Shown: positions 34,877 through 43,465 of the stretch, one piece after another
Layout: each line of letters begins with the position of its first letter
Numbering within the stretch: position 1 is the stretch's first letter
Assembly (NCBI GenBank): GCA_017469955.1
Contig: JAFUFJ010000003.1
Coordinates: 1 to 64,000, forward strand
Origin: Prevotella sp.
GTDB lineage: Bacteria > Bacteroidota > Bacteroidia > Bacteroidales > Bacteroidaceae
Direction: 5' to 3'
Length of the DNA: 64,000 nt
Notes under the pieces: model-generated
The model's input: only the letters and a program-made list of their open reading frames with translations
Database searches by the model: none
What the model was told of the DNA's origin: nothing
Made by a program: the position numbers and the translations under genes

Positions 34877-36682
34877 ATGCAAAACAATCAGCATCTGTCG
34901 ATACTCGTTCACGAACAGGCCAAGAAGTATGGCTCGCGACCGGTATTCACGTTTCGAATGTTTGGCAGCTTGAAGTGGAAAGAGCTCTCTTGGAGCCAGT
35001 TCTCGCTGCGCGTAAAGCAAGTGTCTAATGCCATGCTCATGCTGGGAATAAAGCCGCAAGAGAACGTTGGCGTGTTTTCACAGAACTGTGTTCAGTACCA
35101 TTATACTGACTTTGGCGCCTATGGTATACGTGCCGTGACGGTGCCTTTCTATGCAACAAGTTCGGAGCAACAGATACAATATGTGGTGAACGATGCCCAT
35201 ATCAGGTTCCTTTTCGTGGGCGAACAGGACCAGTACGACAAGGCTCACAGGGTGATAGGCTTGTGTCCGACGCTCGAACGCATCATCGTGTTCGACTCCT
35301 CGGTGCGCATTTCAAAGCACGATCCCAACTCGCTCTACTTTGAAGACTTCGTGGCCATGGGCGAGAAACTGCCCCGTCAGGGAGAAGTAGAGCAACTGTG
35401 GGAACAGAGAAGTTTCGACGATGTGTGCAACATCCTCTACACAAGCGGCACAACAGGCGAGTCAAAAGGAGTCGTTTTGACCTATGGCCAGTATCATGCA
35501 GCTATGATAGCCAACGGAAAATGCGTGCCTGTGGGAGAGAAAGACCGCGTGATGGAGTTCCTGCCCATTACCCATATCTTCGAAAGAGGGTGGGGATACC
35601 TCTGCCTGACCGTGGGCGCTCAGCTCATCGTCAATACCTATCCGCAGGAAATACAGCAGTCGATGCGCGAGACACATCCCACGTGTATGTCGGCCGTTCC
35701 ACGCTTTTGGGAGAAAGTATACATGGGTGTGAAGGAGAAAATAGAAAACTCCGGCGCCGTGCAGCAAAAGCTTTTCGACCATGCTCTGGAAGTGGGGCGC
35801 CGCTATAACATCGAATATCGTGCAAAGGGAAAGCGTCCGCCACTGGCATTGGCCTTGGAATACAAGATGCTGAACAGCTCGGTGCTCAGCCTCGTGCGCA
35901 AGCAGCTCGGACTGGAAAACGCACACTTCTTCCCCACGGCAGGCGCCACTGTATCGCCAGAAGTGGAAGAGTTCATTCACTCGATCGGCATTTTCATGAT
36001 GGTCGGATATGGCCTGACTGAGAGTCTTGCCACCGTGTCGTGCGACCATATGGACGAACCTTACACCGTCGGATCGGTGGGAAGACCCGTGGAAGGCATA
36101 CAGGTGAAGATCTCGGAAGACGGCGAAATACTGCTTAAAGGGCCAACGATCACCCGCGGATACTATAACCGGGACGAGGCCAACAAGCAGGCTTTTGACA
36201 GTGAAGGATTCTTCCATACGGGCGACGCAGGATACCTACGTGACGGAGAACTCTTCCTTACAGAACGCATCAAAGACCTCTTCAAGACCTCGAACGGCAA
36301 GTATATCGCTCCGCAAATGATAGAAGCAATGCTGCTCGTCGACAAGTTTATCGACCAGATATCGATAGTGGCAAACGAGAGAAAGTTCGTCTCGGCACTC
36401 ATCGTTCCTGAGTTCAGACTGCTGGAAGAGTATGCAAAAGAACACGAGATAGAATACGCTTCTCGCGAAGAACTCTGCGCGAACGAACAGATAAGCGCCA
36501 TGATGCTCGACCGCATCACTACCCTCCAGCAGTCGCTTGCCTACTATGAACAGGTGAAACGCATCACCCTGCTGCCCCATCACTTTACAATGGAAAACGG
36601 TGAACTCACCAACACGCTCAAGATCAAGCGCGCCGCCATTGCCAAGAACTATAAGGAACTCATTGACAAAATGTACGAATGA
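34877..36682 (+). CDS. long-chain fatty acid--CoA ligase (AMP-forming)
   Basis: The enzyme activates fatty acids with ATP and CoA via an acyl-adenylate. The adenylation signature YTSGTTGESKG is at 188-198, GYGLTES and GYYNRDEANKQAF are in the central domain, and the C-terminal hinge motif TERIKDLFKTSNGKYIAP completes the family set. The length of 601 residues fits Bacteroidota FadD-like proteins. Its last four bases overlap the prfB start, so the genes are translationally coupled. Confidence 0.93.
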   Translation: MQNNQHLSILVHEQAKKYGSRPVFTFRMFGSLKWKELSWSQFSLRVKQVSNAMLMLGIKPQENVGVFSQNCVQYHYTDFGAYGIRAVTVPFYATSSEQQIQYVVNDAHIRFLFVGEQDQYDKAHRVIGLCPTLERIIVFDSSVRISKHDPNSLYFEDFVAMGEKLPRQGEVEQLWEQRSFDDVCNILYTSGTTGESKGVVLTYGQYHAAMIANGKCVPVGEKDRVMEFLPITHIFERGWGYLCLTVGAQLIVNTYPQEIQQSMRETHPTCMSAVPRFWEKVYMGVKEKIENSGAVQQKLFDHALEVGRRYNIEYRAKGKRPPLALALEYKMLNSSVLSLVRKQLGLENAHFFPTAGATVSPEVEEFIHSIGIFMMVGYGLTESLATVSCDHMDEPYTVGSVGRPVEGIQVKISEDGEILLKGPTITRGYYNRDEANKQAFDSEGFFHTGDAGYLRDGELFLTERIKDLFKTSNGKYIAPQMIEAMLLVDKFIDQISIVANERKFVSALIVPEFRLLEEYAKEHEIEYASREELCANEQISAMMLDRITTLQQSLAYYEQVKRITLLPHHFTMENGELTNTLKIKRAAIAKNYKELIDKMYE

Positions 36683-37800
36683 TCACCCAAGACCAACTGA
36701 AAGATATCCTCGAAAGAGCATCGGCACTCTATAAATACCTGAACATTGACCAGAAAAGAGTAGAGTTTGAAGAGGAAGAACTGCGCACACAAGCTCCCGA
36801 CTTTTGGGACGATCCTAAGCGTGCCCAGGTGCAGATGAAGAAAGTAAAGGATATCGAAAAATGGATAAAAGGCTACGATAATGTGCGGCAAAGGGCTGAC
36901 GAGCTGCAGTTGGCATTCGACTTTTATCACGACGAACTTGTGACCGAAGACGAGGTTGACGAAGACTACAGACTGGCTTTGCAGGCCATTGAGGAACTGG
37001 AACTGAAGAATATGCTCCGACAAAAGGAAGACCCGATGGACTGTGTGCTGAAGATTAACTCCGGAGCAGGTGGCACGGAAAGCCAGGATTGGGCATCAAT
37101 GCTCATGAGAATGTATATGAGATGGGCCGAAGCTAACGGACATAAAGTGACCATATCCAACCTGCAAGAGGGCGACGAAGCTGGCATAAAAAGTGTTACA
37201 ATGGAAATAGAAGGGGGCGAATATGCCTACGGCTTCCTGAAAAGTGAGAACGGTGTTCACCGACTTGTACGCGTCTCTCCGTTCAATGCACAGGGCAAAC
37301 GCATGACGAGTTTTGCATCAGTCTTTGTCACTCCGCTGGTAGATGACACCATAGAAGTGTACGTCGACCCGGCAAAACTCTCGTGGGACACGTTCAGAAG
37401 CAGCGGTGCAGGCGGGCAGAATGTCAATAAAGTCGAGTCGGGAGTTAGACTCCGTTATTGGTACACTGACCCCGATACTGGAGAAGAAGAGGAAATCCTT
37501 ATCGAGAATACCGAAACCAGAGACCAGCCGAAGAACAAGGAAAGAGCCCTTACTCTTTTAAGGTCGCAACTCTATGACCGTGCAATGAAGAAGCGTCTGG
37601 AAGCCCAAGCTAAGATAGAAGCGGGAAAGAAAAAGATAGAATGGGGCTCGCAAATCCGCAGCTATGTATTCGATGATCGCCGGGTAAAGGACCACAGAAC
37701 CAACTATCAGACGACAGATGTCGACGGAGTGATGGATGGAAAAATAGACGGATTCATAAAAGCCTACCTTATGGAGTTTCCCGTTACGGAGGAGGAATAG
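36679..37800 (+). CDS. prfB: peptide chain release factor 2, without programmed frameshift
   Basis: RF2 recognises UGA and UAA stops and triggers peptide release. The stop-recognition tripeptide SPF is at 200-202 and the catalytic GGQ at 245-247 in SSGAGGQNVNKVESGVRL. The 373-residue frame is continuous from ATG: the place where many bacteria have an in-frame UGA for autoregulatory +1 frameshifting (after the Y-L pair at residues 20-21) reads CTG AAC, with no stop. Autoregulation by frameshift is therefore absent here. Confidence 0.96.
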   Translation: MITQDQLKDILERASALYKYLNIDQKRVEFEEEELRTQAPDFWDDPKRAQVQMKKVKDIEKWIKGYDNVRQRADELQLAFDFYHDELVTEDEVDEDYRLALQAIEELELKNMLRQKEDPMDCVLKINSGAGGTESQDWASMLMRMYMRWAEANGHKVTISNLQEGDEAGIKSVTMEIEGGEYAYGFLKSENGVHRLVRVSPFNAQGKRMTSFASVFVTPLVDDTIEVYVDPAKLSWDTFRSSGAGGQNVNKVESGVRLRYWYTDPDTGEEEEILIENTETRDQPKNKERALTLLRSQLYDRAMKKRLEAQAKIEAGKKKIEWGSQIRSYVFDDRRVKDHRTNYQTTDVDGVMDGKIDGFIKAYLMEFPVTEEE

Positions 37801-37845
37801 GCCGAAAGATGGAAACATGAATTATAAATATTAAAATGAAAAACT

Positions 37846-37989
37846 ATGAGTAAGAAGAACAATGCAAAGCGTGTTGCTTATCAAAAGAAGCAAGAGCAAA
37901 AAGGAAAGAACGTAGTGAACTGGATATTCGGCTTGTTAATAGCAGCTGCTGTGGTCTTTATCATCAGTATTTATTACATGATGAACTAA
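37846..37989 (+). CDS. small single-span membrane protein (47 residues)
   Basis: The frame reads MSKKNNAKRVAYQKKQEQ, a strongly basic cytoplasmic tail, then one hydrophobic helix (WIFGLLIAAAVVFIISIYYM). It ends directly before the ATG of the CYTH gene with no spacer and starts 45 bases after prfB, so it is almost certainly part of the operon. I do not know its function. Confidence 0.75.
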   Translation: MSKKNNAKRVAYQKKQEQKGKNVVNWIFGLLIAAAVVFIISIYYMMN

Positions 37990-38493
37990 ATGAGCGGGCA
38001 GGAAATAGAAAGAAAGTTCCTCGTAAAGAAGAAAGGCGACGCCTATAAAAGCGCCGCCTATTCATGTAGTTATATACAACAAGGCTATATCCCGTCAGAC
38101 GCCGCGACCGTGAGAATACGCCGCAGAGATGACCATGCATACCTGACAATCAAAGGAAAGTCGGTCGACGGAGGCCTCTCTCGCTATGAGTTTGAGAAGG
38201 AAATAGCCCTTGATGAAGCGACCCGTCTGTTGGAGTTATGCCGTGGAGGTCTCATTGAAAAGCACCGATACTTGGTCAGGAGCGGCAGCCATGTGTTTGA
38301 AATAGATGAGTTTCATGGGGCCAATGAGGGGCTGGTGATGGCCGAGATAGAGCTGGATTCACCAGAAGAAACCTTCGTAAAACCCGACTTCATTGGTCCC
38401 GAAGTTACTGGCAATCGGTTCTTTTATAACAAGCATATGCTTAAGCATCCATATGCAGAATGGAAAGGAATCGTGCCAGAAGAATACCGGTAG
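37990..38493 (+). CDS. CYTH-domain protein (triphosphatase or class IV cyclase fold)
   Basis: The N-terminal EIERKFLV is the diagnostic ExExK motif of the CYTH triphosphate tunnel metalloenzymes, and basic and acidic strands (RIRRRDDHAYLTIKGKS, YEFEKEI, EIDEFHG, MAEIELDS) line the expected tunnel. The 167-residue single-domain form may be a tripolyphosphatase or nucleoside triphosphatase. It begins with the base after the preceding stop codon. Its 3' end overlaps the convergent VanZ-like gene by about 50 bp. Confidence 0.88.
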   Translation: MSGQEIERKFLVKKKGDAYKSAAYSCSYIQQGYIPSDAATVRIRRRDDHAYLTIKGKSVDGGLSRYEFEKEIALDEATRLLELCRGGLIEKHRYLVRSGSHVFEIDEFHGANEGLVMAEIELDSPEETFVKPDFIGPEVTGNRFFYNKHMLKHPYAEWKGIVPEEYR

Positions 38494-38875
38494 GCTGGCC
38501 TAAAAGGGCACCGATGCCGTCGGCATAGAAGTCAAGCCATTCGCCGCTTCTTATGCCATTTGTGAGGTAACCCTGTGCCAACTCGATCAGACCGCCTGTT
38601 GTCCAGGCAAAGAAGAATATCCCGAATGCTGCTTTCCAGGCAGCATTCGTGGCAGGGATGCTTTCCTTTTTGGTTGTTTTTCGAAAGATTTCTGCCCTTT
38701 CAATCCATATGATTATGCACAGACCACCGAACATAACAAGGTGAGTCCACTTGTCTATCATCGTGACATTGCTGAGCGGTGTCTCGGGAACTGGTATCAG
38801 ACATGCTGTCCAAATCATCCCTGTCACGACCGCAGAAATGGGATATTTTCTTAATAAATGCAACAAATATTTCAT
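38441..38875 (-). CDS. VanZ-like membrane protein
   Basis: The 144-residue protein starting MKYLLHLLRKYPISA has about four membrane helices and the VanZ-family signatures DKWTHLVMFGGL and GGLIELAQGYLTNGIRSGEWLDFYADGIGALLG. Its function is unknown in this group; VanZ itself gives low-level teicoplanin resistance. The start at 38875 is preferred over 38926 because the -7 element at 38896-38903 lies between them. It overlaps the end of the convergent CYTH gene. Confidence 0.85.
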   Translation of the reverse strand: MKYLLHLLRKYPISAVVTGMIWTACLIPVPETPLSNVTMIDKWTHLVMFGGLCIIIWIERAEIFRKTTKKESIPATNAAWKAAFGIFFFAWTTGGLIELAQGYLTNGIRSGEWLDFYADGIGALLGQPTGILLARFLSILHMDA

Positions 38876-38895
38876 TTTTACTTTTGATTTGCTTG

Positions 38896-38923
38896 CAAAA
38901 GTACTGATTATTTTATAATTTTG
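38896..38923. promoter_or_regulatory. back-to-back promoters for VanZ-like gene and symporter 1
   Basis: On the minus strand TACTTTTG (38896-38903) precedes the VanZ-like gene, and on the plus strand TAATTTTG (38916-38923) precedes the symporter at 38951. The two -7 elements lie 12 bases apart, so the two polymerases would compete for the same DNA. Confidence 0.6.
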
Positions 38924-38950
38924 CAACGCTTTAAGTAAAAAGATTGTGAC

Positions 38951-40309
38951 ATGTCTGAACAGAGGATAGGTTTCGGAAGTAAGTTAGGAGTGATACTTGC
39001 GACGGCGGGATCGGCCGTAGGTCTGGGCAATATTTGGCGGTTTCCGTACATGACAGGGGAGAACGGTGGTGCAGCCTTTCTTCTTGTTTATTTGGGATGT
39101 GTCTTGCTTTTGGGCATCCCGTGCATGGTCTCTGAGTTCATCATCGGGCGTCATGGTGCTGCAAATACGGCACGAGCCTACAGCAGAATGGCCAACGGAT
39201 CAGCCTGGAAGCTGGTTGGTTTCTTGGGCGTATTGACGTCATTTCTGATCACCGGTTACTATACTGTCATCTCCGGATGGTGCCTTCAATATATCTTTGC
39301 TTCTGCTGCAGGTCAGCTTCAAGGCGATCCTTCCTACGTGTCAACCTACTTTGTCGAGTTCGAGAAAGACCCCGTGCGTCCGGTATGTTGGACAGTCATG
39401 ATGATGTTGGCAGCCCATTTCATTATTATAAGAGGTGTGCGAAGTGGCATAGAGCGAGCGTCAAAGTTGATGATGCCCGCTCTGTTTATTTTGCTGCTTA
39501 TCATAGTTGTCGCGTCGTGTATGCTGCCCGATGCGGGCAAGGGAGTTGAGTTTTTACTGCGTCCCGACTTTACGAAAATCGACGAGAACGTATTCCTTGG
39601 TGCCTTAGGACAGTCGTTCTACTCGCTCTCATTGGCCATGGGATGCGTGTGTACCTATGCCTCATACTTCAGTCGTGAGACCAATCTTTTGAAGTCGGCC
39701 GTGCAGGTTTCTGTGGTAGATACGTTGATAGCCGTCCTTGCAGGGCTGATGATTTTTCCTGCAGCTTTTTCTGTTGGTGTGACACCCGACGCAGGTCCGT
39801 CGCTCATTTTCATCACCCTTCCCAACGTGTTCAATCAGGCTTTCTCCTCGGTTCCTTGGCTTGGCAATGTCGTTTCGCTGCTGTTTTACGCCCTGTTGTC
39901 ATTGGCTGCATTGACGTCTTTGATGTCGTTGCACGAGGTGAGCACTTCGTTTTTCTATGAAGAACTGAATATCAGCCGTCGTCAAGGAGCCCTTATCGTG
40001 ACCGTTTCGACTTGCATTATCGGGGCTGTTTGCTCGCTTTCGTTGGGCAAATGGAGTGTGCTCAGTGTTGGCGAGAAGTCGCTGTTCGACCTGTTTGACT
40101 TCGTCACTGGCCAGATATTCCTGCCCGTTGGCGGGCTTCTTACCAGCCTGTTCATTGGCTGGTATGTGCCGAAACAGGTAGTAAAAGACGAGTTTACCAA
40201 CTGGGGAACCCTTCGCTCTGTGTTCTTTCCCGTCTATCTTTTTGCCGTTCGTTTTGTGTGTCCATTAGGCATTTTGGCCATTTTCTTCCATCAGCTGGGC
40301 GTGATTTAG
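38951..40309 (+). CDS. sodium:neurotransmitter symporter family transporter 1
   Basis: This LeuT-fold (SNF/NSS) transporter would import an amino acid or amine with sodium. The TM1 signature GSAVGLGNIWRFPYMTGENG is complete, and PDAGPSLIFITLPNVF and SLHEVSTSFFYEEL match TM6-TM8. Eleven to twelve helices fit 452 residues. A paralogue of the same length lies at 42105. Its end overlaps the convergent anti-sigma gene by four bases. The substrate cannot be read from the sequence. Confidence 0.93.
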   Translation: MSEQRIGFGSKLGVILATAGSAVGLGNIWRFPYMTGENGGAAFLLVYLGCVLLLGIPCMVSEFIIGRHGAANTARAYSRMANGSAWKLVGFLGVLTSFLITGYYTVISGWCLQYIFASAAGQLQGDPSYVSTYFVEFEKDPVRPVCWTVMMMLAAHFIIIRGVRSGIERASKLMMPALFILLLIIVVASCMLPDAGKGVEFLLRPDFTKIDENVFLGALGQSFYSLSLAMGCVCTYASYFSRETNLLKSAVQVSVVDTLIAVLAGLMIFPAAFSVGVTPDAGPSLIFITLPNVFNQAFSSVPWLGNVVSLLFYALLSLAALTSLMSLHEVSTSFFYEELNISRRQGALIVTVSTCIIGAVCSLSLGKWSVLSVGEKSLFDLFDFVTGQIFLPVGGLLTSLFIGWYVPKQVVKDEFTNWGTLRSVFFPVYLFAVRFVCPLGILAIFFHQLGVI

Positions 40310-41199
40310 TGCCACGCCGGTCCGTGGAAGAACAGTTCAGAGATGGCCGTGTCGTCGTATTTGTCGCCCCGGTATACGTCTGTAATCTCAAACTTCAGCG
40401 TCCAGTTGCCGAGTTTTTCCATTTCTTCTTCCGTCATTTCCGGTCGGCAAGGGCCCAGGGCGTCAACGAGAAACACCTGTTCCGAGCGTGAGTCTTCAAG
40501 GTCGAGTAGGGCATAGGGCTTGTCGTCGACATACATTTTCAGCTGTTTCACGCGGTTGTTTTCCCTCCATGCTTTTTCTGTTTTCACATATCCGTTGAGG
40601 ATGTTGACCTGTGTGACAGGCCACGTTCGGCCTGCAAAGACGAAGGTGATGCTTTCGCCTTTGCCCGACCCTTTGGCACCTTCCACCCATGCCGTCTCGT
40701 GGTTGAAGTCGGTAAGGTTGTCCGTGTCGTAGGTCTTTCCTGCGATTGGCGGCAGGCAGCTGGTGGTTTTCACCTCTTCATACCAGCCTCCGCAATACCA
40801 GCTGCATGCCGGTGAATACAGACTGGCGAGCCCCGGATGGAGGCTGTCGAGCGTCTCTGCCGACATGTTTCCTGCGTCGGCAGCTTCGCAAAGCTTCATG
40901 TAGCCGGCAAGGCTGATGGTGTTGACGGGGTTGACTTCGGCCGGTTTCAGGTGGCGTATGCCCTGTCGGCCGGTCACGATGCGGCTGATGCCGGCATACG
41001 ACAGACCCGATATCAGGATGGCTATGAGGCCTATGGCAGCCACGCGTCTCCACAAATGAGAGCTCTTCTGAGCCCGTTCCTCTCCGTTGATGCGCTCCAT
41101 GAGCCGGTCGGCGAAGTCGTTGGAGAGCGTCGTCTCCTTGAGTTCCCGTTGCAGAGCCTTGCCCAGACGGTCGTCTTGTTGAAGATTTTTCTCGTTCAT
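40306..41199 (-). CDS. probable anti-sigma factor with periplasmic glycan-binding-like domain
   Basis: The protein has a cytoplasmic N-terminal part (about 1-50, LSNDFADRLMERINGEERAQ), one membrane helix (52-70) and a periplasmic domain of about 220 residues. The latter resembles the galactose-binding-like domain found attached to NADase-type effectors (YDTDNLTDFNHETAWVEG, ITFVFAGRTWPVTQVNILNG, LKMYVDDKPYALLDL). Directly downstream of an ECF sigma gene and overlapping it by four bases, it is probably the membrane anti-sigma factor, sensing a glycan or wall fragment. The ligand is unknown. Confidence 0.72.
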   Translation of the reverse strand: MNEKNLQQDDRLGKALQRELKETTLSNDFADRLMERINGEERAQKSSHLWRRVAAIGLIAILISGLSYAGISRIVTGRQGIRHLKPAEVNPVNTISLAGYMKLCEAADAGNMSAETLDSLHPGLASLYSPACSWYCGGWYEEVKTTSCLPPIAGKTYDTDNLTDFNHETAWVEGAKGSGKGESITFVFAGRTWPVTQVNILNGYVKTEKAWRENNRVKQLKMYVDDKPYALLDLEDSRSEQVFLVDALGPCRPEMTEEEMEKLGNWTLKFEITDVYRGDKYDDTAISELFFHGPAWH

Positions 41200-41726
41200 T
41201 GCTGTGTCATGATTTTGTAAAGTCTCTGCCTGATGCGCTGAAGTCGTGTAGCCAGCCAGGCTGTGTTGTGGCCCATGGCGAGGCTGATGTCTTTCAGTTT
41301 GAGACCGTCTATATAATAAAGGTACACGAGCGCGCGATCGGAAGCCGTCAGCCTTTCGAGGGCTTCATGCAGTGTCTCGGTATGAAGATGGCTGTCGTCA
41401 GGCTCTTCGTAGCCGTCGGTGCCTTCGCTTGAGAGGGTCGATTCGAGCGAAACCGTCGGACGTAGCTTTCTCAGGTGCATCATAGTCTGCGTGTAGGCGA
41501 TGCGCAAGAGCCAGCGTTCCAGGCTGCCTTTCTCGGTCCGGAAGCTCGCCAAGTGGCGCCAGGCTTGCAGGAAAGTCTCCTGCGTGAGGTCCTCAGCCGT
41601 TTCCCTTGAGCCCGTCATCTGCCGTATGAACGTCGCGACATGCGTGCCGTGCCGGTCGACAATCGTGCGAAATTCGTCGGTCTTTTCGTCCAAAACCCGT
41701 CGGATGATTTCTTCGTCGTTCGTCAT
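41196..41726 (-). CDS. ECF-type RNA polymerase sigma factor
   Basis: The 176-residue protein has region 2 (FRTIVDRHGTHVATFIRQMTG followed by AEDLTQETFLQAWRHL) and region 4 (LTASDRALVYLYYIDGLKLKDIS...). The start at 41726 is chosen because the -7 element at 41745-41752 lies upstream of it and downstream of the longer alternative. It is translationally coupled to the anti-sigma gene that follows. Confidence 0.92.
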   Translation of the reverse strand: MTNDEEIIRRVLDEKTDEFRTIVDRHGTHVATFIRQMTGSRETAEDLTQETFLQAWRHLASFRTEKGSLERWLLRIAYTQTMMHLRKLRPTVSLESTLSSEGTDGYEEPDDSHLHTETLHEALERLTASDRALVYLYYIDGLKLKDISLAMGHNTAWLATRLQRIRQRLYKIMTQQ

Positions 41727-41744
41727 ATCTCTGTCCTTATAATG

Positions 41745-41752
41745 CAAAAATA
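41745..41752 (-). promoter_or_regulatory. -7 element for the ECF sigma gene
   Basis: TATTTTTG on the minus strand, 18 bases before the start codon at 41726. Confidence 0.5.
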
Positions 41753-41853
41753 GTCAGAATATATCATCCGAGGACATATTTTTAACATTTTTTATCCTTG
41801 CGAATCTCTTGCTGTCTTCTTGCCTTTTTCGTGCAGCCGCCGGCCCCTTGTCG

Positions 41854-41963
41854 CCGAGAAAGCTTAGGTTTCTGCCTGAGAATCCATAGCTTTCTGGGTG
41901 AGAAAGGATAGCTTTCTCGGGCATAATCCATAGATTTCTTGAGATGAATCCTAAGCTTTCTCA
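41854..41963. repeat. 22-bp tandem quasi-palindrome element, GAAAG class, five units
   Basis: Units begin at 41854, 41876, 41898, 41920 and 41942. Arms are very clear: GAGAAAGCTTAGGTTTCT, GAGAATCCATAGCTTTCT, GAGAAAGGATAGCTTTCT, ATAATCCATAGATTTCTT and TGAATCCTAAGCTTTCTC. The element opens with GAGAAAGC and closes with GCTTTCTC. It lies between the divergent sigma and symporter-2 genes. Apart from this and the two promoters nothing was seen in 41753-42104. Confidence 0.9.
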
Positions 41964-42074
41964 GACTCGCCGGTGCGGGTTCAGCCCGGGAAGGGTCCCG
42001 CTGCCCGCCGTGAAAGGTCCTGGAGCAGGTGCAGGTTTTTCCCACTTTTCCTTGTCGTCGTGGAATTTATTTGT

Positions 42075-42082
42075 TACTTTTG
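42075..42082 (+). promoter_or_regulatory. -7 element for symporter 2
   Basis: TACTTTTG lies 22 bases before the start codon at 42105. Confidence 0.6.
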
Positions 42083-42104
42083 CACTCATAATCAGCAGCA
42101 AACA

Positions 42105-43463
42105 ATGGGAACTGAACGTCGCGGAAACTTCGGAAGCAAGCTGGGAGTGGTGCTTGCCACGGCCGGTTCGGCCGTCGGACTGGGCAACATCTGGCGCTTT
42201 CCCTACATGACAGGGCAAGACGGTGGGGCAGCATTCATCATGCTTTACCTCCTTTGTGTGCTCCTTCTTGGACTACCTGGCATGATCAGTGAGTTCATCG
42301 TAGGTCGCCATTCTGCAGCCAATGCAGCCCGTGCCTATCGCAGAATGGGCGGAAAGGCGTGGGGCATTGTTGGCTATATGGGTGTGCTGACGTCGATGAT
42401 CATCCTCGGATTCTATGCCGTTGTGGCCGGCTGGTGCCTGCAATATCTCTATGCTTCACTGATGGGAGAGCTCGTCGGAGATGCCGGATACGTGGAGCAA
42501 TACTTCCGCTCCTTCTCCACACATCCCCTGAAACCCGTCTTCTGGACGGTGGCTTTCATCCTGCTAACCCACTGGGTGGTGGTCAGAGGGGTGCGCAACG
42601 GCATCGAGAAAGCCTCCAAACTGCTCATGCCCATGCTGCTCTTCCTGCTCATCGTGATTGTCATTGCAGGCTGCTCGCTGCCCGGAGCTGCCGAAGGAGT
42701 GAGGTTCCTGCTGGCTCCAGACTTCACGAAACTCACCCGCGGAGTGATGCTCGACGCCCTTGGACAGGCCTTCTTTTCCCTCTCGTTGGGCACGGCCTGC
42801 CTCTGCACCTATGCCTCTTATTTCAATCGTCAGACCAACTTGAGCCGCTCAGCCCTGCAGATAGCCTTGCTCGACACGTTGATAGCTGTGCTTGCAGGAC
42901 TGATGATCTTCCCCGCAGCCTTCTCGGTTGGTGTGACGCCAGATGCCGGTCCTTCCCTCATTTTCATTACCCTTCCCAACGTGTTTCAGCAGGCTTTTGC
43001 CTCGATACCCGCAGCAGGCTATGCGATGGGAGTGCTCTTCTACGCCCTGTTGTCGTTGGCAGCACTCACGTCGACCATCTCGATGCACGAGATAGGCACG
43101 GCCTTTTTCTTCGAGGAACTGCACGTCAGCCGGCGTCAAGGGGCATGGGTCGAGACCGTGGCCTGCTGCCTGATCGGCGTGGTGTGTGCCCTTTCGTGCG
43201 GAGCCGTCGAAGGGTTGTCGCTCTTCGAGAAAAGCATCCTTGACTGCTGCGACTATCTCGCAGCCCAAGTACTCTTGCCCTTGGGAGCCTTCCTGACCAG
43301 CATCTTCGTGGGCTGGTATGTGCCTCATGAGGTTGTAAAAGACGAGTTCACCAATTGGGGAACCGCCTCTTCGGCCCTCTTCTCGGTCTATCTCTTTGCT
43401 GTCCGCTTTGTGTGTCCGCTGGGCATTCTGGCCGTTTTCCTCCATCAGTTTGGCATCATCTGA
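42105..43463 (+). CDS. sodium:neurotransmitter symporter family transporter 2
   Basis: This paralogue of the transporter at 38951 also has 452 residues. It shares the TM1 block (FGSKLGVVLATAGSAVGLGN), the block GVTPDAGPSLIFITLPNVF and the C-terminal block HEVVKDEFTNWGT, while loops differ. The start at 42105 (MGTERRGNFG) aligns with the paralogue and follows its promoter; the frame is open further upstream but runs into the repeat element. The stop is followed two bases later by the start of the next gene. Confidence 0.93.
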   Translation: MGTERRGNFGSKLGVVLATAGSAVGLGNIWRFPYMTGQDGGAAFIMLYLLCVLLLGLPGMISEFIVGRHSAANAARAYRRMGGKAWGIVGYMGVLTSMIILGFYAVVAGWCLQYLYASLMGELVGDAGYVEQYFRSFSTHPLKPVFWTVAFILLTHWVVVRGVRNGIEKASKLLMPMLLFLLIVIVIAGCSLPGAAEGVRFLLAPDFTKLTRGVMLDALGQAFFSLSLGTACLCTYASYFNRQTNLSRSALQIALLDTLIAVLAGLMIFPAAFSVGVTPDAGPSLIFITLPNVFQQAFASIPAAGYAMGVLFYALLSLAALTSTISMHEIGTAFFFEELHVSRRQGAWVETVACCLIGVVCALSCGAVEGLSLFEKSILDCCDYLAAQVLLPLGAFLTSIFVGWYVPHEVVKDEFTNWGTASSALFSVYLFAVRFVCPLGILAVFLHQFGII

Positions 43464-43465
43464 GC

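Noticed and set aside
36679..36800. Programmed frameshift site in prfB
   Set aside because: No in-frame TGA exists; the gene reads continuously from ATG to the end.
37836..37853. Five-codon leader frame overlapping the start of the 47-residue protein
   Set aside because: ATG AAA AAC TAT GAG TAA can be read, but such a short frame is expected by chance and no attenuator hairpin accompanies it.
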